Source: Luteitalea pratensis (GTDB lineage: Bacteria > Acidobacteriota > Vicinamibacteria > Vicinamibacterales > Vicinamibacteraceae). From it: a stretch of DNA of 64,000 nucleotides. Location: the NCBI RefSeq assembly GCF_001618865.1, contig NZ_CP015136.1, positions 7,289,001 through 7,353,000 on the forward strand, in the 5' to 3' direction. Of the stretch, positions 15,980 to 24,756 are shown piece after piece. Position 1 is the stretch's first letter. Every line of letters begins with the position of its first letter. The notes beneath the pieces are model-generated. The model made no database searches and was not told where the DNA came from. It was given only the letters and a program-made list of their open reading frames with translations. Made by a program: the position numbers and the translations under genes.

Positions 15980-18931
15980 ATGGCGCTCCGAAAGATCCCG
16001 CGCGCACCGCTCATCGCTCTCGGCGTGTTCCTCCTGATGGCGGTGCCGTCGTTTGCCGAGTTCTATACCGATTGGCTGTGGTTCGGCGAGGTCGGCTACC
16101 GGCCGGTCTTCCTGAAATCGCTCACCGCGCGGTCGGCGATGGGCAGCGCGGTGTTCGTGCTGGCCGGCGCCTTCATCGCCTTCAACCTGTTTGTCGCCCT
16201 CAGCGCCGTCCCCCTCCGCAACATCGTCGTCGTCACGCCCGAAGGACCGCGGACGATCTCGTTGCAGCCGCGGCGGCTGCGTCCGGTGGTCTGGATGGTG
16301 TCCGGGTTGATGGCATTGCTGCTTGCCGGCTATGCCTCGTCGGGCTGGAGCAGCTATCTCGCCTACACGCAGGCCGTGCCGTTCGGGCAGGTCGACCCCG
16401 TGCTCGGGTACGACGTGTCCTTCTACCTGTTCCAGTGGCCATTCCTGTCGCTGGCCCAGCACCTGTTCGCCGCGATTGCGCTGCTCTCCGTGGTGGGCAC
16501 GGCGGCAGCCTACGCCCTGGCCGGAAACCTCGGCCTGCGGATAGGGCGCGGCGTGTTCATCACCGAGAGCACTCGCCGGCACCTGTCGATCCTCGTGGGA
16601 CTGCTGCTGCTGTCGCTGGCGCTGGGCGACTGGCTCGAGATTCCGCAGCAGTTGTTCGAGCCCTCGGGCATCATCACCGGCCCGTCGTACACCGACGTGC
16701 ACGCGCGCATCCCGGCGCTGCGCGTGCTGGCGAGCGTCGGCGTACTCGGCGCATTGCTGGCCGTGGTCCAGGCGTTCAGCGTGCGGCTGTGGCCAATCAC
16801 GCTCGCGATTGGCGGCTACGTGCTCGTCTCGCTCGGTGGGACGGTCTACGCCACGGCGATCCAGCGCGTCTACGTCGCACCAAACGAGCAGGTGCGCGAA
16901 ACACCGTTCATCCAGTACAACATCTCGGCCACGAGGGCCGCCTTCGGGCTCGATGCGGTCGAGGAGCGCCAGTTGTCGGGTGACGCCACGCTGACCCGCC
17001 GTGACCTCGAGAGGAACGCGGACACGATCGACAACGTGCCGCTGTGGGATCACCAGCCCCTGCTCGACACCTTCTCGCAGATCCAGGAGATCCGGACCTA
17101 CTACGACTTCGTGTCGGTCGACAACGACCGTTACACGATCAACGGACGCTACCGGCAGATCATGTTGTCGGCGCGCGAGCTCAACTCCGAGAGCCTGCCG
17201 AACCGGACGTGGATCAACGAGCAGTTGACGTTCACGCACGGCTACGGGCTGACGCTGGGCCCCGTGAACGAGGTGACGCCGGAGGGGTTGCCGATTCTTT
17301 TCATCAAGAACCTGCCGCCCGAATCGACCGTCGACCTCAAGGTCACCGAGCCGTCGATCTACTTCGGCGAACTCTCCAACGACCACGTGTTCGTCAAGAC
17401 CAACACCAAGGAGTTCCATTACCCGTCGGGTGACGACAACGTCTTTGCCGAGTACCAGGGCAGTGGTGGCGTGTCCATCGGGTCGTTCTGGCGCAAGCTG
17501 CTCTTCGCCATCCGCTTCGGGTCCGGCAAGGCGCTCCTGTCCGACGACCTTCGGCCCGACAGCAAGGTCATCTACTACCGGCGGATCAGCGAGCGCGTCC
17601 GCAAGATCGCCCCGTTCCTGACCTACGACCAGGACCCGTACATGGCGATCGCCGACGGGCGTCTCTACTGGATTCAGGACGCGTACACCACCAGCAACCG
17701 TTACCCCTACTCGGGCACCGTCGCCAGCGGCACGAACTCGTCGTTCACCAACGGCTCGATCAACTACATTCGCAACTCGATCAAGGTCGTCATCGACGCC
17801 TATCACGGCACGACGAACTTCTACCTCGTCGATCCGACCGACCCGATTGCGCAGACCTACGGCCGCATCTTCCCCGGGCTGCTGCGGCCACTCGACGACA
17901 TGCCGGCGTCGCTGCGGCAGCGGCTGCGGTATCCGCAGGACATCTTCGCGGTCCAGGCGAGCATGTTCGCGACCTACCACATGCAGGGCCCGGCGGTGTT
18001 CTACAACAAGGAAGATCAGTGGGAAGTGCCCTCGATCGAGATCGGCGACCAGCCGGTGCGGATGGAGCCGTACTACACGATCATGAAGTTGCCTGGCGAG
18101 ACCGGCGCGGAGTTCATCCAGATGCTGCCCTTCACGCCACGACAGAAGGACAACCTCGCGGCGTGGATGATCGCCCGCAGCGATCGCGAGCACTACGGCA
18201 AGCTGGCCGTGTTCCAGTTCCCGAAGCAGAAGGTGGTCTTCGGACCGCGGCAGGTAGTGGCGCGGATCAACCAGGACCAGGTCATCGCGCCGCAGATCAC
18301 GCTCTGGAACCAGCAGGGCTCCGAGGTGATCCAGGGCACGCTGCTGGTGATCCCGATCGAGGAATCGCTGATCTACATCCGGCCGCTCTACCTGCGTGCG
18401 TCAGGGGGGCAGATTCCCGAACTGAACCGCGTCATCGTTGCGCATCAGGATCGGATCGTCATGGCCGAGACGCTGGCGGCCGCTCTCGACCTCATCTTCC
18501 CCGCAGATGGCTCGGCGCCCCCGGTGTCGAGGCCGTTGGAGGAGACGCGGACGACGGCGCCAGCCGCTCCGCTGGGCGGGGCGGGGTCTGCACCGGGCAG
18601 CGCAGACGTCACGACTGACGGGGCGAGCCCGACCTCCCCGGGTGGATCTTCGGGAACGCGCCAGGCGGCGGCGCCGCAGCCGGCGATCAACACGCCGGGA
18701 CAGGCGCCCGACATGCGATCGCTCGTACAGCAGGCGGAAAGCTACTATCGTGCCGCCATGACCGCGCAGCGTGCCGGCGACTGGGCGGCCTACGGCGAGC
18801 AGATTCGACTGCTTGGCCGCACGCTGTCGGACCTGCGCATGGCTGACCAGCGGCAAGCGCCCACACCAGCGCCGACGCAGGCGCCACGGCCAGCCAGGCC
18901 ATCGTCGCCCCCCCCAACTCCGCCTCGCTAG
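15980..18931 (+). CDS. UPF0182 family membrane protein
   Basis: A 983-residue protein of the UPF0182 (COG1615) family. The first 310 residues hold seven hydrophobic segments, beginning ALIALGVFLLMAVPSF. The large remainder is an extracytoplasmic domain with the family's conserved stretches such as YDFVSVDNDRY, VKTNTKEFHYPSGDDN and GRIFPGLLRPLDDMP. After residue 900 there is a Pro/Ala-rich tail ending RPARPSSPPPTPPR. Members occur in actinobacteria, cyanobacteria and acidobacteria; the function is not established. Length is typical. Confidence 0.93.
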   Translation: MALRKIPRAPLIALGVFLLMAVPSFAEFYTDWLWFGEVGYRPVFLKSLTARSAMGSAVFVLAGAFIAFNLFVALSAVPLRNIVVVTPEGPRTISLQPRRLRPVVWMVSGLMALLLAGYASSGWSSYLAYTQAVPFGQVDPVLGYDVSFYLFQWPFLSLAQHLFAAIALLSVVGTAAAYALAGNLGLRIGRGVFITESTRRHLSILVGLLLLSLALGDWLEIPQQLFEPSGIITGPSYTDVHARIPALRVLASVGVLGALLAVVQAFSVRLWPITLAIGGYVLVSLGGTVYATAIQRVYVAPNEQVRETPFIQYNISATRAAFGLDAVEERQLSGDATLTRRDLERNADTIDNVPLWDHQPLLDTFSQIQEIRTYYDFVSVDNDRYTINGRYRQIMLSARELNSESLPNRTWINEQLTFTHGYGLTLGPVNEVTPEGLPILFIKNLPPESTVDLKVTEPSIYFGELSNDHVFVKTNTKEFHYPSGDDNVFAEYQGSGGVSIGSFWRKLLFAIRFGSGKALLSDDLRPDSKVIYYRRISERVRKIAPFLTYDQDPYMAIADGRLYWIQDAYTTSNRYPYSGTVASGTNSSFTNGSINYIRNSIKVVIDAYHGTTNFYLVDPTDPIAQTYGRIFPGLLRPLDDMPASLRQRLRYPQDIFAVQASMFATYHMQGPAVFYNKEDQWEVPSIEIGDQPVRMEPYYTIMKLPGETGAEFIQMLPFTPRQKDNLAAWMIARSDREHYGKLAVFQFPKQKVVFGPRQVVARINQDQVIAPQITLWNQQGSEVIQGTLLVIPIEESLIYIRPLYLRASGGQIPELNRVIVAHQDRIVMAETLAAALDLIFPADGSAPPVSRPLEETRTTAPAAPLGGAGSAPGSADVTTDGASPTSPGGSSGTRQAAAPQPAINTPGQAPDMRSLVQQAESYYRAAMTAQRAGDWAAYGEQIRLLGRTLSDLRMADQRQAPTPAPTQAPRPARPSSPPPTPPR

Positions 18932-18964
18932 GGACGTAGGCGCCAGGGCGCCAAGGCGTCAAGA

Positions 18965-19052
18965 CGCTCGCAATGCCGGAAATGCCGCGAATGCCGAAAT
19001 GTCGAGATCCGCTGGCCCTCGACATTCCAGCATTCAGCATTCCGGCATTTTG
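18965..19052. repeat. Inverted 8-mer arrays (AATGCCGG / CCGGCATT)
   Basis: AATGCCGGAAATGCCGCGAA-type units at 18971-18998 face GCATTCC-type units at 19023-19050. The two blocks are roughly reverse complements and could form a long imperfect hairpin after the UPF0182 gene. The same pair of blocks recurs around 19854-19945 and 54430-54480. Confidence 0.7.
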
Positions 19053-19170
19053 TGATTGCGGTGGTTTTCGAACCCGAAGCGTTGGTGCGCCCCTTGCAAC
19101 CCTCCGGTGACATCGTGCTGTGGTGCACGGATTCTTACTCGTCTGCTGATCACGAGCCGGGAGGTCTTAC

Positions 19171-19848
19171 ATGCTGCGTATCATTCCCACGACCGCCGTG
19201 CTGGCGGCCTGCGCCTTCGTCGCGCCCGCGAGTGCCCATGCCGATGAGCCGGTCTCACCTGCTCCAGCCGCCGCGGCCGCTCCCTCGTTCCTGCGCGACG
19301 TGCTGGCCAGGGCGTGGGAACCTTCGAGCACGGCGACCGGGCATGCAGTCGCAGCGACGCAGGCGTCACGACGCAGGCCAAACGCAGGTCCGAACATCGA
19401 ATCGGTGGGGCTCGGCGCCGTGGGTGGGCTGTCCGAGTTCGAACTCGGTCCCAGTTTCCGGTACTGGGCCACCGAGCGCTTCGGGGTCCAGGCGCATCTG
19501 GGCTTCGGCGGCGAGGACGACTTCCGCCGCGGCGACGTGCAGTTCATGCGCTTCGAGCCGACGTTCATCGTCGCCATCGGGGATTTCGGGAATGCTGCCG
19601 TGAACGTGCGGCCGTATGCCGGTGGGGGGCTGCGCCTGATGCGGACAGACATCGGCGACTTCTCGGACACCGACCTGCGGCCGGCAGGCGTCGGCGGCGT
19701 CGAGTTCGGCTTCCAGGGCGTCCCGCGGCTCAAGGTGAGTGCCGAACTCAGTCTCTCGACCGATCCCGGGTTCGAGGACTTCGACTTCGGCGACGTGCCG
19801 ACGCCCGGCGGCGCACGACTCTCTGCGCTGCTGCATTACTTCTTTTGA
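19171..19848 (+). CDS. Outer-membrane beta-barrel protein
   Basis: A 225-residue protein with a Sec signal peptide (cleavage about residue 24, SAHA|DE). It then has alternating hydrophobic strands typical of small OmpW/OmpA-like barrels (LGAVGGLSEFELGPSFRYW, VNVRPYAGGGLRLMRTD). It ends in aromatic residues (LLHYFF), the C-terminal barrel signature recognised by the BAM machinery. GGGAGG lies upstream of the ATG. Ligand or role unknown. Confidence 0.8.
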   Translation: MLRIIPTTAVLAACAFVAPASAHADEPVSPAPAAAAAPSFLRDVLARAWEPSSTATGHAVAATQASRRRPNAGPNIESVGLGAVGGLSEFELGPSFRYWATERFGVQAHLGFGGEDDFRRGDVQFMRFEPTFIVAIGDFGNAAVNVRPYAGGGLRLMRTDIGDFSDTDLRPAGVGGVEFGFQGVPRLKVSAELSLSTDPGFEDFDFGDVPTPGGARLSALLHYFF

Positions 19849-19853
19849 TTGAA

Positions 19854-19945
19854 ATGCCGGAAGGCTGGAGTGCTGGAATGTCGAGGGCATGCGTCTTGCG
19901 ACTTTCCCGGCATTGCGGCATCGCGGCATTTCCGGCATTACGGGT
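19854..19945. repeat. 8-mer arrays between convergent genes
   Basis: GAAATGCCGGAAGGCTGGAG at about 19855-19874 and CCCGGCATTGCGGCATCGCG at about 19907-19926 repeat the TGCCGGAA / CCGGCATT theme. They fill the gap between the barrel gene and the convergent haloperoxidase-like gene. Confidence 0.7.
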
Positions 19946-19947
19946 CT

Positions 19948-21582
19948 CTATATCTCTATGGTGTTGCCGTCGAACGCGCGGAGCGTGAACGCACCGTGAG
20001 GTTCGGGCAGGAGTTCGCGAAGCTCGCGCAGCAGCGCGACCGCGACGGTTTCGCCGAGGCTCAGGCCGGCCTCGGCGTCGCTGCGCCATTGCACGCCGGC
20101 GAACGCGCGGCCGATCGCGAGGTTCCACGCAAGCTTGTCGAGTTCGTCTCCCACCGTGAGGCTTGCGTCAATCGGTCGCACGTCGCTGCCGTCGAGGCTG
20201 GGCTCGACGACATCGGGCATCACCCATTCCTCGGCGTAGTACGCCTTGAGCACGGTGACCATCGCCCCGGCCGTGGCCGCGTGTGCCGAGGGATAGGCCG
20301 GGTGCAGCGGCGCGCCCTCGGGCCACGCCATGGGCAGCAGGCAGGTGCCGGTGCGGCGCCGCATCTCGGCAAAGGCGTCGGACTGGACGAACCGGGTGTC
20401 CGGCCACGCCACGATCGGCGCGCCGGCGGCCCCGGCCTCGAGACGCCCGCCCAGTTCCTCGGGGCGCAGCCTGCGGTGCAGCACCCATTTCTGGAACCAC
20501 GACGCGCGCAATGCATGCATGGCGACGCGCGAGGCGAGGTCGACAATGAACGGCAAGCCGAACGTGACGTATCCGGCCTGGTTGCGAGAGCGCACGTACG
20601 GATGCTGCGGTGTCACCGGTGCACGCATCGCCTCGAGCAGGAGAGCAGCCTGGACACCGGCCTGCCCGGGGTAATCCGTGCGCGTCCATGTCGCGAGGTC
20701 GCGGCCGCAACAGATGAAGCGTCGGCCCGCGTATGTCGCCTCCCGGGATGGCAGGTGCCCGTTCTGGGAGGCGAGCCACTCGTCCCACGTCGCCAGGAAT
20801 GACTCGCCCGGTGCCTGCGCGGGAACGCGGGGCGACAGCAGCTGCGCACCCATCGGGACGGCACGCAGAAGGAACTGGGATACCACGGGACCCGGGAGTC
20901 GGGAGTCGGGAGTCCGGCGTGGGGCGTCGGGCGTCGGGCGTCGGCCGAACAGGGTCCGCGGCGTCACGTTGCGGCCCGACCGCGAGAGATCGCTGACCGC
21001 GCGCGCCACAAGCGGGTCGTCGCCGTACGCACCGAACGGCACGTCGCGCAGGAGCGCCATCCAGTAGGTCTCGATCGCTTCGGTGGCGTATGCGGCCGAC
21101 TCCCACGCCGGAGGCGGAGGCGCTTCCAGCATCGCGGCATCGAGCCCGTCGAGGGCGAAGGCAAACGCTGCCTGCGGCGAGACGAGCCGCCTGGTGCCCC
21201 CGAGCGGCACGTCCTCGAAGCGCGCTTCGCGCGCGCCCGCGGCGGCACGGGCGAGGAGGCGGTAGGCCTCGGGATCGACGAGGCCGAAGGCGTCGTGCGG
21301 AAGCCCCTTGGTGAACATCGCAAGGTAGGCCGGCACACGCGTCTCGTCGGTCGCGCCGTCGCGCCGAGGGATGTTCGCGCTCGCGGCCGCAAAGGCCGCC
21401 TTCACGCGCAGGTCGTAGGCGCGCAGCCGGCGCGGTTCGGCCGGCGACGTCGGCAATGCCTCACGCAGCCACGCCGCGCGGTCGCCCATCGCGGTCGTCA
21501 GCGTCGGCGGCAGGTCGCTGCCGGGCACGACGCCAGCAGCACCCGCGGCAGCGAGTCGGCGAAGCCAGTCGCGACGGGTCAT
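19948..21582 (-). CDS. Vanadium-haloperoxidase-like protein, vanadate-binding His replaced by Gln
   Basis: A 544-residue protein with a twin-arginine-like leader (MTRRDWLRRLAAAGAAG) and the vanadium haloperoxidase/PAP2 active-site layout. Visible are Lys365 in FQKWVLHRRLRPEE with Arg373, the PSAH loop with His434, and AIGRAFAGVQWRSD with Arg492. In characterised vanadium haloperoxidases the position of Gln498 is the histidine that binds the vanadium atom (GVHWR). Here the codon is CAA. Vanadate coordination is therefore doubtful; phosphatase-like or non-enzymatic roles are possible. A heptamer array at 20886-20946 adds RRPTPDAPRRTPDSRLPG in frame. Confidence 0.8.
   Translation of the reverse strand: MTRRDWLRRLAAAGAAGVVPGSDLPPTLTTAMGDRAAWLREALPTSPAEPRRLRAYDLRVKAAFAAASANIPRRDGATDETRVPAYLAMFTKGLPHDAFGLVDPEAYRLLARAAAGAREARFEDVPLGGTRRLVSPQAAFAFALDGLDAAMLEAPPPPAWESAAYATEAIETYWMALLRDVPFGAYGDDPLVARAVSDLSRSGRNVTPRTLFGRRPTPDAPRRTPDSRLPGPVVSQFLLRAVPMGAQLLSPRVPAQAPGESFLATWDEWLASQNGHLPSREATYAGRRFICCGRDLATWTRTDYPGQAGVQAALLLEAMRAPVTPQHPYVRSRNQAGYVTFGLPFIVDLASRVAMHALRASWFQKWVLHRRLRPEELGGRLEAGAAGAPIVAWPDTRFVQSDAFAEMRRRTGTCLLPMAWPEGAPLHPAYPSAHAATAGAMVTVLKAYYAEEWVMPDVVEPSLDGSDVRPIDASLTVGDELDKLAWNLAIGRAFAGVQWRSDAEAGLSLGETVAVALLRELRELLPEPHGAFTLRAFDGNTIEI
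20886..20946. repeat. In-frame heptamer arrays GGGAGTC and GGGCGTC
   Basis: Three GGGAGTC units followed by four GGCGTCG-type units, inside the haloperoxidase-like gene at residues about 212-232. The array is translated without interrupting the frame and lies in a region where alignments would be expected to show a loop. Confidence 0.82.
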
Positions 21583-21689
21583 TGCGGATCACAGAGTAAT
21601 TGGAATTCGGGAACTCGAAAGACCCGACGATCCTATCGGTTCGAAGCGATGGCGCCTTCAGAGCTCCGCCCGAGGGTGTCTGGGCCGCG

Positions 21690-21745
21690 CTCCACCTCCG
21701 CCAAGGCTACGGCGGACAAGTCGGAGAGCGGGCCCTACCCTCGGT
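21690..21745. repeat. Composite element: YGGQ repeat nested with GTAGGG palindrome
   Basis: CCTCCGCCAAGGCTACGGCG (21698-21717) followed by GACAAGTCGGAGAGCGGGCC and CTACC. One frame reads LRQGYGGQ and another SAKATADKS. The left half matches the element at 7577 and the right half matches the GTAGGG palindrome. Here they are fused in one unit, with the loop of the palindrome occupied by the other repeat. The rest of 21583-21769 shows no gene. Confidence 0.75.
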
Positions 21746-21769
21746 GGCGAGGCATTCTCGGGATCAGCC

Positions 21770-23584
21770 CTACCGGCTGGGTTCAGGGTCCAGCAGGAAA
21801 ACGGTCGCCGGATAGTCAGGGTCCGGAATCCGGCCGACGAGAGTCAACCCAGGGGTCCGGCGCAGGCGAGCGTCGAAATCCAGGAAGTCCACGGGCTCAT
21901 AACGATCCTCGTGCACCACGACGTAACGCACGTCCTGCTGGCGGAGCGCGGCCAGGCTGTCGCCGCGGGGGAACCGCATCATCGCACCGAGCACATTGAG
22001 GTAGCGCCGCGGGAAATAGCCGCTATAGCCGTTGACCATCGGGTGCTTGTGCGTGCGCCCGTAGAACGCCCACTCGGCCTCGAAGAGGGGCAGCGTGTTG
22101 GCCCGGGCGATCGGCAGGTCCACGACCGCGCCAGGCGGCTGCATGCGCAGCCACGCGGCGTAGATGGGCACCCGCTGTATCCACGGGTGCAGCGACCTCA
22201 CGTCGGACGCATACTCGCAGGCCAGCATCGCGAGCATCGCCGCGCCGATGGCGTGCTGGCGCCAGCCGCGCGGCATCCGCGCGAGCACCCATGCGGCACC
22301 GATACCGGCCAGCACCGACAAGGCCAATGCGACCATCATGCCGAACCGCGCCGGCGCTCGCAGGCCCTGCAGCGGGGGCACGACCACCATCGCGAGTCGG
22401 TACACCGGCGTGTTCGAGCCCAGGGCGAACAGGATCGAGAGCACCAGCATCGCGCCGTACATCCACGTCGCGGCCACGCGCCGCGTGGTCCACAGCCCGA
22501 TCGCGCCCAACAACAGGGCGACGACGCCAGACCACAGGCGCCCCTCGGGTCCGCCGTTGTCTGCCGTCCAGCCGTACAGCCGGCTGTCGGCGGGGGCAGA
22601 CACGAAGCTGCCCGGCGTCGCGCTCCACCGCTGGATATCGTGGGCGGTGCGACCACCGAGGACCTGCTGGTTGGCCCGGTACGGAGCCGCGTACATCAGC
22701 AACGGCGGCCCGCAGACGACGGCACCGACGACCAGTGCGCGAGCGATACCCACGAGTGTCGCCCGCTCGCGAGCCAACAGCAGCAATGGCGCCACGAGCG
22801 CCAGCGTCATCACCAGGAACACGCCGTAATAGATGCAGCTGAGGAACTGCGCGAGCACGAACACGGCCGTGAGCACGCCGTCGCGTACGCGTCCCCGCTG
22901 CACGGTGCGGTGCAGCGCCCAGCACGCCAGCGGCATCCACTGCGACCACTGCAACTCCAGGTGCATCATGTGCTCGACGCGATACGGCAGCAGGGCGAAG
23001 ATCGTCCCTGCGATCAACGCGGGCCAGTAGGGACCGGGAACGGGTAACGGGTGCCGGGTAACGGGTACCGGGTGCGGGGTGCCCTGCGGGTGGGCGGCGA
23101 TTTCCGAGTCTGGTCGCTGGCCCTCCGCCTCGACGCGTCCCGCTTCCCGACCCCCGCTTCCCGACAACCCTGCCCCCGCCCGTCCCGCGAGGAGATCGCG
23201 CACGAGCAGGTACATCGCCAGGGCAGACAGCCACGGGCCGAGCAGGAGGATCGCGTTGCTGACCGGCAGGATCGGCGCTCCGGCAGCGAGCAGCGGCGTC
23301 GCAAGGAGCCCCTGCAGCAGGACTGCGTCCGAGAACGCGAGCACTCGCGTAGCCGGGTGGAGAATCGGCGGATCGAACAGTCGCGACGGTTGCGTCGTGA
23401 GCGCCTCGGCAATCCACGACAGCCGCCACATGTTGAACAGCGAGTCCTGATGCGCGTGGCCGTGCGTCAGCCAGCGCGCCGGCTGCGGCCACAGCACTAT
23501 GAATGTCAACGCGGCGAACAGCAGGCCGGCGCCCAGCCATTCGCGCAGCCTGGAACCCCTGGATCGTATGGTCGGCACCTGCAC
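21770..23584 (-). CDS. Polytopic membrane protein, GT-C/YfhO-like
   Basis: A 604-residue protein with about eleven membrane segments and a short periplasmic C-terminal domain. The stretch after helix 1 (HQDSLFNMWRLSWIAEAL) contains the Asp-rich first loop found in GT-C glycosyltransferases. It is a paralogue of the protein at 40036-42114 (shared AMYLLVRDL / HMMHLELQWSQWMPL pattern). Start is a GTG. At residues about 165-185 a heptamer array adds PVPVTRHPLPVPGP in frame. It diverges from the S66 peptidase gene with only 23 bases between starts. Substrate unknown. Confidence 0.7.
   Translation of the reverse strand: MQVPTIRSRGSRLREWLGAGLLFAALTFIVLWPQPARWLTHGHAHQDSLFNMWRLSWIAEALTTQPSRLFDPPILHPATRVLAFSDAVLLQGLLATPLLAAGAPILPVSNAILLLGPWLSALAMYLLVRDLLAGRAGAGLSGSGGREAGRVEAEGQRPDSEIAAHPQGTPHPVPVTRHPLPVPGPYWPALIAGTIFALLPYRVEHMMHLELQWSQWMPLACWALHRTVQRGRVRDGVLTAVFVLAQFLSCIYYGVFLVMTLALVAPLLLLARERATLVGIARALVVGAVVCGPPLLMYAAPYRANQQVLGGRTAHDIQRWSATPGSFVSAPADSRLYGWTADNGGPEGRLWSGVVALLLGAIGLWTTRRVAATWMYGAMLVLSILFALGSNTPVYRLAMVVVPPLQGLRAPARFGMMVALALSVLAGIGAAWVLARMPRGWRQHAIGAAMLAMLACEYASDVRSLHPWIQRVPIYAAWLRMQPPGAVVDLPIARANTLPLFEAEWAFYGRTHKHPMVNGYSGYFPRRYLNVLGAMMRFPRGDSLAALRQQDVRYVVVHEDRYEPVDFLDFDARLRRTPGLTLVGRIPDPDYPATVFLLDPEPSR
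23036..23085. repeat. In-frame heptamer array GGGTAAC/GGGTGCC
   Basis: Six to seven 7-bp units (GGGAACG, GGTAACG, GGTGCCG, GGTAACG, GGTACCG, GGTGCGG) lie inside the membrane-protein gene. They encode a Pro/Val/Arg-rich loop between two helices. Confidence 0.82.
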
Positions 23585-23607
23585 GCGAGCAGGGTACTAT
23601 CTCGCGC

Positions 23608-24666
23608 ATGTCGAGTACGCGCCGGGCATTCCTGCAGCAGTCGCTCATCGCCCCCGTGGCCACCGGCGGGTTGGCGCTGCAGCCTTCGCCGCAGGGGCAG
23701 TCGAGGGGAGCCGGAGCGCCGCGCAAACCGCGCCGCCTGCGGCCCGGAGACGTCGTCGGCATCGTGGATCCCGCGTCGGCGACCTGGGATCCCGTGGACG
23801 TCGACATCGTCGTCGAATCGCTGGCCGCGCTGGGACTGAAGGCACGGCTCGGCGCGCACCTGATGGACCGCCACGGCTACCTCGCGGGCCGCGACGAAGA
23901 CCGCGCCGCCGATGTCATGGCGATGTTCACCGATCCCGGCGTCGCCGCCGTGCATGCGCTGCGGGGTGGCTGGGGCTGCGCACGCTTGCTGCCGCACCTC
24001 GACTTCGAGGCCATCGCGAAGAATCCGAAGATCCTGCTCGGCTACAGCGACATCACCGCCCTGCTACTGCCGGTGTACGCGAAGGGTCGGTTCGTGACCT
24101 TCCACGGCATGAACGGCGACTCGGAATGGAACCGCTTCAATGTCGACTGGTTCCGCCGCGTGCTGATGCAGGGCGAGGCGGTGACGATGACCAACCCGCT
24201 GTCGGCGGGTGACCAGCTCGTGCCGGTGGAGAACCGCATCCGGACCATCACCCCCGGGCAAGCACGAGGACACCTCGTGGGCGGCAACCTCACCGTGCTG
24301 ACGACCATCGTCGGGTCCGGGCTGCTGCCCGATTTCACCGACGCGATCCTGTTCGTCGAAGACGTGCAGGAGGCGCCCTACCGCATCGACCGCATGTTCA
24401 TGCAGCTGTCGCTGTCGGGCGTCCTCGGCAAGCTGAAGGGCGTGATTTTCGGCCGTTGCACCAAGTGCGAACCCGGCGATGGCGGCTACGGCTCACTGAC
24501 GATCAGCGACATCCTGGACGACTACCTGAAGCCGCTGAAGGTGCCCGCGTGGGAAGGGGCGCAGATCGGCCACATCGACCGACAGTTCATCATGCCGCTC
24601 GGAGTCCAGGCCGAGATCGACGCCGACCGTGGCAGCATCCGGCTGCTCGAACCGGCGGTCACGTAA
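23608..24666 (+). CDS. Tat-exported S66 (LD-carboxypeptidase/MccF-like) peptidase
   Basis: A 352-residue serine peptidase of family S66. A twin-arginine leader (STRRAFLQQS, residues 3-12) suggests folded export. The catalytic triad is visible: Ser147 in LLGYSDIT, Glu251 in LFVEDVQEAPYRIDR and His322 in IGHIDRQF. S66 enzymes trim L,D-bonds in murein peptides (LdcA) or cleave acyl-sulfamoyl conjugates (MccF); location and length fit LdcA-like recycling or detoxification equally well. The divergent promoter region shared with the GT-C-like gene is very short. Confidence 0.88.
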   Translation: MSSTRRAFLQQSLIAPVATGGLALQPSPQGQSRGAGAPRKPRRLRPGDVVGIVDPASATWDPVDVDIVVESLAALGLKARLGAHLMDRHGYLAGRDEDRAADVMAMFTDPGVAAVHALRGGWGCARLLPHLDFEAIAKNPKILLGYSDITALLLPVYAKGRFVTFHGMNGDSEWNRFNVDWFRRVLMQGEAVTMTNPLSAGDQLVPVENRIRTITPGQARGHLVGGNLTVLTTIVGSGLLPDFTDAILFVEDVQEAPYRIDRMFMQLSLSGVLGKLKGVIFGRCTKCEPGDGGYGSLTISDILDDYLKPLKVPAWEGAQIGHIDRQFIMPLGVQAEIDADRGSIRLLEPAVT

Positions 24667-24700
24667 GAATTTCAGGATTTCAGAATTTCAGAATTTCACC
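24664..24700. repeat. 8-mer array (ATTTCAGA)n at the stop codon
   Basis: Three to four ATTTCAGA/AATTTCAG units begin at the TAA stop of the S66 peptidase gene. Part of the complement recurs at 24740-24760 (TGCAATTCTGCAATTAC), at the 3' end of the convergent regulator gene. Confidence 0.75.
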
Positions 24701-24756
24701 TTCGTCATCGGTCGTTCGCACACCGGCGGTGGCGGTGAAATCCTGCAATTCTGCAA

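Noticed and set aside
15959-18193. Minus-strand open frame of 744 codons opposite the UPF0182 gene
   Set aside because: Composition is Arg/His/Asp/Val-biased, typical of antisense translation, and the plus strand encodes a recognised family over the same region.
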